Positions 11,334 through 21,844 of a stretch of DNA of 64,000 nucleotides are shown piece by piece. This stretch comes from Heligmosomoides polygyrus polygyrus. Its lineage: Eukaryota > Nematoda > Chromadorea > Rhabditida > Heligmosomidae. Below the pieces are notes generated by a model. That model searched no databases. It was not told the origin of the DNA and saw nothing but the letters and a program-made list of their open reading frames with translations. Position 1 is the first letter of the stretch. Every line of letters begins with the position of its first letter. Position numbers and translations under genes: made by a program. The stretch spans positions 66,686,983 to 66,750,982 of the forward strand of contig OX377201.1 in the NCBI GenBank assembly GCA_947396885.1. The letters are read 5' to 3'.

Positions 11334-11499
11334 GGGGTCGGGTTCATCAACGACTTACAGAGAGTTAACAGAGAAATTACAGCGGAAACTCCTGAGAAAA
11401 TGCGACTTATAAGCGATATGGTGGAATGCTGGCGTTATCAGAATTTTCCGCTGTAATTTCTCTGTCAAATCTCTTATGTCGTTGATGAATCCGGGCCCC
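11334..11499. mobile_element. Palindromic MITE, GGGGCCGGATTCATCAAC family
   Basis: The termini are GGGGTCGGGTTCATCAACG and the inverse GTTGATGAATCCGGGCCCC. Nearly the whole 166 bp folds on itself, including AGAGAAATTACAGCGGAAA with its complement. Other members lie at 27968-28126, 28153-28316 and 55231-55414. Confidence 0.8.
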
Positions 11500-12289
11500 A
11501 ATTTGTTTACGCAGCCAAGCTGTTGTAAGTGCAAGTAACTGGTTGAGTACGATATGTGAAGCTTCTCTGCCATCTTTCGAGATGTCCTACGCCGGTTTGT
11601 TTCGATTTATGCCTTTATTTTTTATATCAGTGGTGATTGTACGACCAGTGTGTGGTACGTCTTGCACAAAACATTTCCAGAACGAAAGCCAGCAAACCGT
11701 TTAGTACGGCAGTCCTCACCATAAGCTTCACATAATTTCTCCCGAGCTTGCACCGCATTTTTGCCCTTCCGGAAGTAAAGCAAGAAAATATGCCGATAAT
11801 GCTCTCTTAGTTGTCTATTATCAGCTTAATATTTTACCGACTGTCTTTACTAGTGACGCTCAGTTTTTGATTGAAGATAGTGTATACAGTCTAACCTTCA
11901 TAATAGTAGTATGTAAGCCACGCAATCACTACTACATAAAAATATACAGTTCACGCCATATCTGGGAAAGTACAACATTAATTATCGAGCAACCCAATAA
12001 AATATTCCTTGAACAAAAAATTAATCTAACCTTTTTGGACAGTCTCTAGTTTGACGTGGAAGGAGCTCGTTTTGATTTGGAAGAAGTTCAGTTTGATTTC
12101 AAAAGCTTCAGGCTTGTAGGAATAGTGTCGAATTTGACGTGGAAATGGTGTATGAACTTGGCTAATCCGACCGTATGCTCCAACGGCCACAGCGTCACCT
12201 GTAAAGTCTACCAAGCACATCGAGCATGTAAACGGCATCGGGGAGTACCTTCACGATGGACAAGGCTGGTCGAGTTCATGACCAATCGA
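11500..12289. other. Unassigned, with a diverged AT-rich repeat at about 11980-12150
   Basis: The 11980-12150 block contains the periodic TTTGACGTGGAA and TTTGATTTGGAAG motifs of the AT-rich fold-back family. The rest has no gene or repeat I recognise. Confidence 0.3.
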
Positions 12290-12597
12290 TAAGGATAATA
12301 AGGGTAAAGGACTGCGTTGATCAATCTCTTTTGGGATGCGCCACGCATTTCACCTCTACAGGATGTTGTGGAGGCGATTTGAATGCGATGATTTGCGTAT
12401 TTGGCCTAACCGTACAAGAAATTGCGATAGCCCGCCAATGAAGAAGTCGGCGCTTTAAGCGTTCCAGAAAGCCCGGTACCAGTTCAACGATCCGGGAACG
12501 CTTGGGTGGCCTGGTGGAGGGGAAACTCGAACCGGGAACCTAGTATCGGGTGCACGCGACAGCCGGCACCTAACCCAACTGCACTCGCCGCCCCTGG
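12290..12597 (-). mobile_element. tRNA-derived SINE
   Basis: Read on the minus strand it starts GGGGCGGCGAGTGCAGTTGG (A-box-like) and has CCCGGTTCGAGTTTCC (B-box-like) about 50 bp on. The tRNA-like head has the spacing of a type II tRNA with a long variable arm. The 3' part carries GCGCATCCCAAAAGAGATTG and ends near TTACCCTTATTATCC. No RNA polymerase III terminator was assigned. Confidence 0.6.
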
Positions 12598-13440
12598 TTA
12601 ATCGACATCGATCGATGGATCGACACATCCATTTTTGTCAGACCTCGTACTTGGGGTAAAGTTTACTCGGACATAATAGTCCTCAAGAAGAGAAAAGAAA
12701 AAAGAAAGAACTTTGGCAACAGCCGGTTGGTGAAAGATACTGAAAAAACCGGCGGGTGAGTGCAATTTACTCCTAACAACACATTTCTAGCTAACTGATT
12801 TCACTGCGGCTGATGGTTGCCCTCTCTATGTCCTCACTTGGGTGTTGACTGTGGATAGTACAATTTTAAGGTTCAAACCATAGTCTGCACTGCTGAATGA
12901 AAACGCAAAATGTATCGCAACGTCAACAATATGCTCACGATTTCTTGAAGGACAGAGTTCAATAATCGCCTCTGAACAATTGCAAAGAAAGAGGTTTTTC
13001 GACTAGCCGACTTGACAAGCTATATAGGCAGTTTCTTTTCTGTTCATTCGGAAGGGCTGATTTTTCGCCTTACATTTTTCTGGGAAAGTGGCGTAAGACA
13101 TCCGAAAATATGTAGTTTTAAGATATAATTAACATTGCTACGTTCATTGACCTGAACTTTGCGGCCTTCTCTCCTTGTCTCGAAAATTGACTACTTGCTA
13201 CCGATCTCTGAGGTTAAGCCTCTGCCAGTAGTTATTGCAGAACGGAATAGGAAACGATGAAGCTATAAACGGGCTAAGTCCGACGATCCGAGAGCATATG
13301 AGGGATGAGTGGTCCCTTTTAGACTGATACATATGTCGGCTTTTAACTGGAACCACGTGCTTATTCTACATTATTGTTAAAGGCCTGTGGAGCAGTAGTC
13401 TTTTTGCACACCGAATCCATCCATAATTATAGGCTTTTCA
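12598..13440. other. No supported gene
   Basis: Nothing beyond short frames. This is the region just upstream of the exon chain at 13.4-14.8 kb, so it may hold its promoter or first intron; no SL trans-splice or TATA-type signal is clear. Confidence 0.25.
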
Positions 13441-13441
13441 G

Positions 13442-14797
13442 CTCGTCATGGAAATTTTGGGACGGTGCGAACCAGAAATCGCTCGTCGTCAAGGGATACG
13501 GGTAGGACTATATTCTGAAGAGGTGGGTTCACGACGATTAGCGAAAAAGAGGGGCAGAGGAGGGGTTTGGGGATGCGAAGACAACAGTGATATAATGAGA
13601 AAGATTTACATCATAGAAAACACTGGAGGAACTTGGCACGGACAAAGAGATTCGAGAAGTGTACACAGGACGGAGGAACGGTAATGACGTCCTGAAGGTC
13701 AACGCAGAAAAGGTGTGGACCTACTCGCAGAATCTGATGTGCTGAAACGACGGGACGACGATGTGTATGATCCTGGCTTCAATCTGAAGCGCAGAAACAG
13801 GAGAAATGTAGCTCAGTGGAGGCCTCGCTCCCTAACAGACGAAGAGCTAAGGCCCTTCGTATGTTAGGGAGCGAGCGAAGTCATCCGGCGACTTTGCCAG
13901 AACGAAACCACGAATGGCGTGCTGCTTCCAAGCCCGTCCTTTCTATTTCTCTTCATCGAACGTGTCTAGTCCTTTCGTGTATGGACAAGCAGTTCCTTGT
14001 GTTCGTCGATGCAGCAAAAACGTTGGAGTCGGTGATGGATAATCTCCGCCTTCTTCAGCATTTCATAAATGGATCTGGGTTCTCCTCAAGCCGCTATTTG
14101 TTCGTGCACATTCAGGAGTTACGATTAGGTACATAGACAGCTCGCCGCTCTAACCCCACCACAAACATGCCAAGTGAGTCAGTAGCATGTGTGCGCGAGT
14201 GAAGAATTTGTTGAGTGCAAAAAAGGAGAACTGCCGTGATATTCTTGTTTTCTTCCTTGTCTCACATCGCTTCGCCAAGAGGATCTTTTTGCAGAAGGAA
14301 GAGGTGGACGACAGGTTCAACCGGCTTTATGTGGGCGACAAAAGTACGTAGGACTCTTCCGCTTGGTGCCGCTGGAGTTGTCATCGAACAGATGTTCGTT
14401 TCAGACCCGTATCTGCTAGCCGACGAGGACGGCCGTCGTTGGGTGATCTGCCTGAAGCAGGAGTACCGCAACATGCTGGCCGCCACGCAGCACCTGGCGG
14501 GCTCGCTCGGGTTGGACTACGCCGGTGTGTGCTCCAGCTCTCTGTGCAAGTCAGACCCGATACGGATCCACGCTACCATTCCGTTCTACTCATTTCAGGT
14601 TTCCCATGCTCGGAGCAGCGATACGTGCTGGCGGACGCTTTCCTGGCCGGGCTGGCGGACTGCCTGCAAGGGGAGCCGATGAGCGAGGCGGGGAACTGGC
14701 TGGCAGCTCTCGGCAAACACCTCCCGGAAGAGGTACACTCCCCTGGACGTTGCTTTGCTGCGCTACAGCTGCTGGCGCCGTGTTACTCTGATTAAAT
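13442..14797 (+). CDS. Multi-exon host gene of unknown function, 3' portion
   Basis: The best-supported splice chain in the window. An exon ending at 13858 before GTATGT encodes a basic stretch (FNLKRRNRRNVAQWRPRS, LTDEELRPF). Exon 14295-14343 (TTTTTGCAG to GTACGT) adds KEEVDDRFNRLYVGDK. Exon 14405-14524 (CGTTTCAG to GTGTGT) gives PYLLADEDGRRWVICLKQEY and MLAATQHLAGSLGLDY. Exon 14599-14797 (CATTTCAG to TAA) gives EQRYVLADAFLAGLADCLQ and stops at 14795-14797, unless a further donor at 14733 is used. The last two introns are 61 and 74 bp and every phase agrees. Upstream, 13442-13700 is coding-like in two frames (EILGRCEPEIARRQ; LEELGTDKEIREVYTG), which suggests one or two indels. The product is soluble, with no signal peptide or membrane segment visible. 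I do not recognise the family. Confidence 0.55.
13824..13875 (+). promoter_or_regulatory. Near-perfect hairpin covering a splice donor
   Basis: CTCGCTCCCTAACA (13824-13837) pairs exactly with TGTTAGGGAGCGAG (13862-13875). Inside it ACGAAG pairs with CTTCGT, leaving a 10-nt loop. The GTATGT donor of the host exon begins at 13859, inside the 3' arm, so the structure would hide the donor. Confidence 0.7.
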
Positions 14798-15089
14798 CGA
14801 ACAACGCACTTTACCTCTAGACAACAAGTCCACCATCTGCATGGGGAGAACCGAGAGGGTCACGCCATGCCTTGCGCGAGCAGAGATTCCCATGTTTGTT
14901 TAGCCGGACCCGTTCCCAGTGATGCCTGCCCTCTATTAGTACTTATGCACTCAAAGGGCCTTGTCAAACAACACCATCATGAGTAACGTGGCCAGCACTG
15001 CTCGTAAATTGCGGGATAGTGGTATTCTGTTTCCATATTGCCTAGTTTGTTTAATGCAGTTTTCTTGGAGCATTGTGGCGGGTATCTTA

Positions 15090-15343
15090 ATATAAAGGAT
15101 AAAGAACGGCGTTAATCAATCCCTTCTGGGATGCGCCACGCATTCCACGTCTGTGGGATGTCGTGGAGGCAGCTTGGAAGTGTATTTGACCTAAACAATG
15201 ATTTGAGGTGGCCAGCTGATGAACAAGTCTGGGAAGGATAAAATGCTGACTAAAGGATATCAATTCACCGGAGTCCGAACCTAGAACCCTGGAACTGGGT
15301 GCACGCGACACCCGCCACCTATTCCGTCTGCGCCCCAAACGCC
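15090..15343 (-). mobile_element. tRNA-derived SINE
   Basis: It shares with the copies at 12290 and 48346 the 3' block GGGATGCGCCACGCATTCCA (plus-strand view), the middle GGTGGCCAGCTGATGAAC, and the head GGGTGCACGCGACACCCGCC. On the minus strand the head is tRNA-like. Confidence 0.6.
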
Positions 15344-16211
15344 AAGTATCTCAGAGCTGAAGTCTGTTTTCGTATTATGTTGCGACTCTGGTATTTGATC
15401 GGAGGCTTGTTGTCGAAGTGGACTGCAGCCGACTTTTATGGCACCTCTGTATGTAAACTCTGAGGTCCACGGAGCTATACTTTCACATGAGGTGCGAATT
15501 GTTTTCTGGAGATGAACTTGTGGCAACTCAAACCGGCCTTCGAGCTAATCTGTTAGGTGGAGGTGAGTGTCATGCCGACTGGGCTTTCTGCACTCTTCAG
15601 TGGTCATTTGTCGGTCCCTCTTTGTGAACGCACCTGTCACTGCGGAATAAGCCCTATTCATCATTACCGCCTTGGCCTATGTGTTTGCAATGAAGGCGGT
15701 GTGGTCTCCGTCTGAGATACCGGCCGCTCTGTTTACTTTGCTTGAAGGAGTGTTCTGCGCTTACTTCTCCGTCAGCTCCAACGTTTTCAGCGCCTGCACC
15801 GTAGGGGTTTTCCTCGCTTCTTGTCTCCGCAATCCCTGACCCGCACATCATTGACGGATTCATCGTGAATTCACCGCTCTCAGCCGCCTTCGTTTGTTCA
15901 GCACTCTCCTGTTTCGTGGTCTAGAACTAATCATCCTTCGCAGATTCCATGTCCTCTAGGTCATTTAGCGACACGATGAGCCTTCACTTTTCCTGGGCAC
16001 TTGGACATATTCTCCAAGATCCTATAGCGGCTGATGAGCAGCAACCTATGCTGCAGATATTTTGTCGCAATTTGTCTGGGGAGGGAGGGGGGGGTTGGAG
16101 TCACCATGTAGGGCAGCCCTATACGACCTTATGTGCTACAAAATTAAAAAAAAATTTACACAGCACTAGGTGCGCTACCCCCGTGGTAAACTGAGCTAGG
16201 CCCCTTCTGAG
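15344..16211. other. No supported gene
   Basis: Small overlapping frames only. There is a G-run at 16080-16095. No repeat assigned. Confidence 0.25.
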
Positions 16212-16362
16212 GCCGTATTCACGAAGCGGCGAGACCGGGAGATAAGCGATATCATAGCGATATCATCTCTCGCCTCTCTCTCCTGCCTCGCTCTCTCGCC
16301 TCAGTCGCTTCCTGTGGGAAGCCGGGAAGATCCCGGGAACGTTCATGAATACAGCTACTGAA
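16212..16362. mobile_element. Candidate small MITE
   Basis: GGCCGTATTCACGAAGCG at the left and the inverse-like CGTTCATGAATACAGC at the right form an imperfect terminal inverted repeat. The interior contains GATATCATAGCGATATC, itself palindromic. No target duplication is clear. Confidence 0.35.
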
Positions 16363-16427
16363 GTGACTGGGCGTTCGTCTGCCTTCTTGCCCACGCGGAT
16401 GACCTCTCACTACAATACAAAACATAA

Positions 16428-19400
16428 TCACCTGTATCACCTATCGTCCCGTTGATCATCGAATTGCCCGAGCGGGTGCCAGCAGCGTCTTCATTCGTCC
16501 CTGTCGCGTGCCAGAGTGGTCCAATGGATCCTCCTCGCTCGAGGGACACGAAGAGCGTCGTATCGGTCGTTCAGGGCTTTAACGAAGAAGTCCGACCAAC
16601 GCGTTGGTGGGCGTCCTGGTGTTCTTTTGACATCCCGCGGAATCCAGACGGTGATGGCTCTCGTCCAGCGCGTGTCTGCGAAGCGCATTACGTGGCCGGC
16701 CCACCTAATTTTCGACAACTTGGCCCACGCGACAGCGTCTCTGATCTTCGAACGTCGGCGAAGCTCGGAACTCCGGAGGCCTTCTCTCGCTTGCGTGAGT
16801 CATGTTACTCCGAGCATCGTCCTCTCAATTCCACGCTGCGCGACGCTGATCGCGTGTTCATCCTGCTTTCGATTAGCCCAGGTCTCTGAGGCGTATGTAA
16901 GGGCAGGAAGAACGGTGGAGTCGAATAGGTGGGCACGGAGTCGGGCGTTCTTCGTCTTCTTCGCGACTTCTTCGACGCTCCTGAAAGCTCCCAAAGCCGC
17001 TCGTTTCGTCCTGCTCAGCTCCGGCGCTAGGTCGTTGGCCATATTGACTTCCCGACCCAGATACACGTAGCTGGAGCATTCGGAGATGTTCCGTTGAGCG
17101 AGAATGGCGCATCAGAAACTTGTCCGTTCCTCATGATCATCGTCTTCCTAGGATTCAGCTGCAGTCCAACGTTCCCACATCCACGATCGAAGTCGGCCAG
17201 CATTCGCTCCGCCTGGCTGATGCTCGGTGTTATGAGCATGATGTCGTCAGCGAAGCGAAGATGGTGCAGTTGCCGGCCGTCGACCTTCACTCCCATGTCT
17301 TCCCATTCTAGTTCGCGCATAACGTTTTCGAGGGTGGCGCTGAAGAGCTTCGGGGATATGGTATCCCCCTGCCGAACCCCTCTCTTCACGTCGATAACGA
17401 CGTCGTTGTAGAATGGAGAGATCTTGGTCGTGAATCCACTGTACAGCTCTCCAATAACTCTGATGTACTGAGTAGGAACACCCTGAATGAGCAGGGCGTC
17501 GACGACCGCTTCAGTTTCGAAGGAGTCGAATGCCTTCTTCAGGTCGATGAACGTAAGCACGGCGGCAGCTTGTACTCTCGAGACACTTCGATGAGCTTCG
17601 TAATGGTGTGTATGTGGTCGATCGTGCTGAATCCTCTCCGAAATCCTGCTTGCTCCCATGGCTGTCCTTCTTCCAGCGTTCGGCTGATCCTATTCAGGAT
17701 AACTCGAATGAACAGCTTGTAGACTACGGACAGCAGGCAGATCGGGCGATAGTTGCCAATGTCGTGCACGTCTCCCTTCTTGTGCAGCAAGACGGTCCTG
17801 CTGGTCTTCCACTGGGATGGAACCTTGCACTCCGACAGGTAGCGCGAGAAGAGCCGCGTCAGGGTGTTAATGGGCGCTGGCGGAGGTTCTTCAGGTGTTC
17901 GGGTCTAATCCTGTCGGGACCGGGTGCTGTACGTTTCTTCACCGACGAAATGGTGAGTCGGATCTCGGACGGGAGAGCAGAGGGGTCGACATATCCATCC
18001 TGCGGAAGATGGCGTGGGGGCAGGTGGACGTGGCTATCGAAGAGATCGGAGTAGAAGTCGTGGATGACCTTCTCCATGGTCCTTCTGGAAGAGGTGACGG
18101 TTCCGTCAGGACGTCGGAGAGCGGTCATCTTGGTCTTGAAGTTGGCGAAGTTCCGGCGGGCATTGCGGATGCTCAACCCTGCCTCTGCTGCTCCAGCCAA
18201 CACTTCCGCCCTTCTCTCCTTAAGATCTTCCTTTATCGCCGCTCTGCATAGCCTCGCAAGCTCGGACGTCAGTTGATAATTCCCTGACGCTGCTCCACGC
18301 TGGCGTATCAGCTCGAGAGTTTCCAGAGACAGGCGTCTCTTGGTGGTCTTCAAGCTCTCGGCTCCCTTAGCACTATCGTGGAGATGGTGCACAAAGTGGT
18401 CGTATTCCTTGTCGATGTTGTCCATAACGGTATCTTCCCAAAGGCCGGCAAGAGAGGTGTAAAAGTCCCAGTTAATGGTCGTTCTGGGATTCCTCTTCTT
18501 GAACTTCGGGGCCTTCTCTCCTTGACGCGAAAAGCGGAACCTTGCGCGAAGGAGGCGGTGGTCCGATCTCGTGTAGAACTTGGGGACAACGGACACGTCG
18601 GTCAGGCAATACTTACGATTGAAGATGATGTGGTCGATCTCGTTGTGGAACTGGCCACCGGGGGATTCCCAGGTCCATCGTAGGGAGGGAGGCTTCTGGA
18701 ACTGTGAGTTTCCATGGATGGTCTTGATCGACATGATAAACTCAGACAGCCTTCACCTTGCTCGTTCCACTCCAAACCGTGGGTTCCGATCTGAAGTTCT
18801 TCCGGCGACCTTCGCGGTCCGATCTTGGCGTTGAAGTCGCCGACGATCACCTTGTAGAAGGTGTAATCTTCCTTATAGAACTTCTCCAGCTCCACGTAGA
18901 AGGCTTCGACCTATTCGTTGTCGTGTTTGGATGTTGGTGCATACACGACGAATACAGTCAAAGCTGGCACGGAACCACATCGCTTCAGTCGCAGACGTCC
19001 GATTCGGCTTGTCAGAGACTCGTACGAATCGATGTTCATGGCCAAGTGCGTGTTGACGAGGACACCAACGCCGCCTACTCCCCTGCTGTCGCATGTTCCG
19101 AGGAACAGTTCTTCTCCGGAGCTGTAGGCAGGTGGTGTTCCTCGTCTCGGTGAGTCCGTTGATGTCGTACTTGATATTCTTGCCTTGCATCATTAGGTCC
19201 TTTGCATCACGGACGCTTCCGATGCGAGCGTGCGAGCGTTGTAAGTACAGATCGTCATCCTAGTCCTTCTCAGTTTGCGCAGCCTGGTTAGGCCCTGAGA
19301 TTTTAGCAGCCTCTCCGTACTCGTCCTTCCCATCGCTGCAGAAATGGGGGCTCTTTCGGGGTCAGGGGAATGAGGCCCTTTAGTGCTGCTGTGTTTGACT

Positions 19401-19812
19401 GGAATACAACACGGGTAGCTAGTCAGGCTCTGTCGTGCGGGCGAAGAACTCCGGGCAGCCAGCCAGACTGCCCGAAGGGACGGGACGAGTCTTAAGGCGG
19501 CCTCGAATCGCCTTACATGTACTCCCAGTCTACCGAGTGCAAGCTTTTGGCCGGGCTGACACAGTTACAATCCGCACAGTCACGGACACATCCGCGCACA
19601 CTATACATTAACATGCCGCTCCCACGCACAAGGAACGCTTCGACCCGACACGCAGGAGCAAGGAGTCCATCCCCTGCATCACACCTGTGTCTCTGGGCAG
19701 TACACGGTCGCATTTGGTTCGGGTTTAATTCCCCTATCCACCACCGGGGGACGCGCCACGTGGCCCTGCGACAAGCGGCCCGAGATCCCTCTTTACAAGA
19801 GAGATCCGTGGA
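16428..19812 (-). mobile_element. RTE-type non-LTR retrotransposon, degenerate copy
   Basis: This is the inverted counterpart of 20388-23827. The 3' tail is GGTGATACAGGTGATACAGG-like (plus-strand 16428-16446), a short tandem repeat tail as in RTE elements. The minus strand encodes an AP-endonuclease portion (about 19190-18600) and a reverse transcriptase broken into frames at 18734-17859, 17790-17539, 17659-17027, 17066-16800 and 16718-16491. Visible motifs are FIDLKKAFDSF, GVRQGDTISPKLF and LRFADDIMLI. At least four frame breaks disable it. Confidence 0.85.
17027..17659 (-). pseudogene. RTE reverse transcriptase core, frame-broken
   Basis: The 210-codon frame holds RT motif A (LTFIDLKKAFDS), the GVRQGDTISP motif and the catalytic FADD. 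The preceding thumb-proximal part (NYRPICLLSVVYKLF) lies in another frame at 17539-17790. It corresponds to the middle of the intact 655-codon frame in the neighbouring copy. Confidence 0.85.
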
Positions 19813-20375
19813 TATAGTCGCGTCCTAACAGGAGCTGACCTTTTTACACTCTCTTGCGCGCAGAATTTTCTAAAATCGCATTAATTGACTAAGTATGACG
19901 TATAGCATAGAAATGTATGGCCTTGAATAGGGTGAGAAGGCATAAAACAACTTTATATTATTAACGAAGCGCTGTCCTTAAACATACTCTCTGGTATATA
20001 CATAATTATAACAAACATATGTGAGGAATAATGACCATCAGGCGTAGGTTACACGTGGTTATCAACAAAAATATGTAATCTACTGTTGTAACATCTTTGT
20101 TGCAATCAAAACTATCGCTCCAAGCGGAACTCGTACACGAATTCCCTGTCTTCCGGGCAGGATGTTTGCCCACTATACTACCAGCGTTGGTAAAACGCGC
20201 CTCATCCGAGATATCCTCATTGCGAATGGCTTAAATGGCACTCTTCCATGATTTGGGGACGTTGATTGTGATCAAACAGCGACGTTGCCGTAATTCTGTC
20301 CGCAAAGCAGATGGTACAGGCACAAGTCCGGCATGGCGCGAGAGTTTAGATCGCAACAGAACATTATGTAGCAAT
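19813..20375. repeat. Spacer between the two RTE copies, with a degraded tRNA-like palindrome
   Basis: 20095-20205 contains a minus-strand tRNA-like block (GGCGGAACTCG-like T arm region, TTCCGGGCAGGATG, ACTATACTACCAGCG). 20310-20360 contains the inverse outer sequence GAGAGTTTAGATCGCAAC. The same outer sequences flank the tRNA-like units at 34.6-35.3 kb and 54.1-54.3 kb. The AT-rich 19860-20070 part holds no gene. Confidence 0.45.
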
Positions 20376-20409
20376 AAGTAGCACCTAATCCCCACGGATC
20401 TCCCTCGAT

Positions 20410-20429
20410 AGAGAGCCTTCGGGCTCTCT
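20410..20429 (+). other. UUCG-tetraloop hairpin at the RTE 5' end
   Basis: AGAGAGCC, TTCG, GGCTCTCT form an 8-bp perfect stem with a UUCG loop. The inverted copy at 16428-19812 lacks this block, so it is a recent insertion or was deleted there. Confidence 0.7.
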
Positions 20430-20967
20430 TGTTAAGAGGGATCTCGGGCCGCTTGTCGCAGGGCCACGTGGCGCGTCCCCGGGTGGTGGATAGGGGAATT
20501 AAACGCGAACCAAATGCGACCGTGTACTGCCCAGAGACGCAGGTGGGATGCAGGGGATGGACTCCTTGCTCCTGCTGTGTCGGGTCGATGCGTTCCTTGT
20601 GCGTGGGAGCGGCATGTTCGTGCACAGTGTGCGTGGATGTGTCCGTGACTGTGCGGATTGTAACTGTGTCGGCCAAAAGCTTGCACTCGGTAGACTGGGA
20701 GTACATGTAAGGCGATTCGAGGCCGCCTTAAGTCTCGCCCCGTCCCTTCGAGCAGTCTGGCTGGCTGCCCGGAGTACCCCGCCCGCACGACAGAGCCTGA
20801 CTAGCTACCCGTGTTGTATTCCAGTCAAACACAGCAGCACTAAAGCGCCTCATTGCCCTGACCCCGAAAGAGCCCCAATTCCTGCAGCGATGGGAAGGAC
20901 GAGTATGGAGAGGCTGCTAAAATCTCAGGGCCTAACCAGGCTGCGCAAACTGAGAAGGACTAGGATG

Positions 20968-21640
20968 ACGATCTGTACTTATAACGCCCGCACGCTTGCG
21001 TCGGAAGCATCCGTCGAGGACCTGATGATGCAAGCCAGGAAGATCAAGTACGACGTCATCGGACTGACCGAGACGAGAAGACACCACCCCCTACACGCCG
21101 CCTACGACTCCGGAGAAGAACTGTTCCTCGGAACATGCGACAGCAGGGGAGTAGGCGGCGTTGGTATCCTCGTCAAACACGCACTTGGCCATGAACATCG
21201 ATTCGTACGAGTCTCTGACAAGCCGAATCGGACGTCTGCGACTGAAGCGATGTGGCTCCGTGCCAGCCTTGACTGTATTCGTCGCGTATGCCCCAACATC
21301 CGACTACGATGACGAAGACGTCGAGGCCTTCTACGTGGAGCTGGAGAAGTTCTATAAGGAAGATCACACCTTCTACAAGGTGATCGTCGGCGACTTCAAT
21401 GCCAAGATCGGGCCACGAAGTCGCCGGAAGAACTTCACATCGGAACCCACGGTTTGGAGTGGAACGAGCAAAGGTGAAAGGCTGTCTGAGTTTATCATGT
21501 CGACCAAGACCATCCATGGAAACTCGCAGTTCCAGAAGCCTCCCTCCCTACGATGGACCTGGGAATCCCCCGGTGGCCAGTTCCACAACGAGATCGACAC
21601 CACATCATCTTCAATCGCAAGTATTGCCTGAACCGATCGT
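20968..21640 (+). pseudogene. RTE AP-endonuclease domain, frame-shifted
   Basis: The domain begins [12 protein letters not shown] and has LTETRRHH (catalytic Glu), then changes frame near 21165. It continues as NIDSYESLTSRIGRLRL, VFVAYAPTSDYDDEDVE and VIVGDFNAKIGPR. Local frame shifts follow at about 21420-21470 and 21600. In a working element this endonuclease nicks target DNA to prime reverse transcription. The breaks make this copy unlikely to encode a functional endonuclease. Confidence 0.8.
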
Positions 21641-21844
21641 CTCCGTTGTCCCCAAGTTCTACACGGGATCGGACCACCGCCTCCTTCGCGCGAGGTTCCG
21701 CTTTTCGCGTCAAGGAGAGAAGGCCGCGAAGTTCAAGAAGAGGAGTCCCAGAACGACCATCAACTGGATCTCTACACCTCTCTTGTCGGCCTTTGGGAAG
21801 AGTTCCGTCATGGACAAACGTCGACGAGGAATACGAATCGCTTC

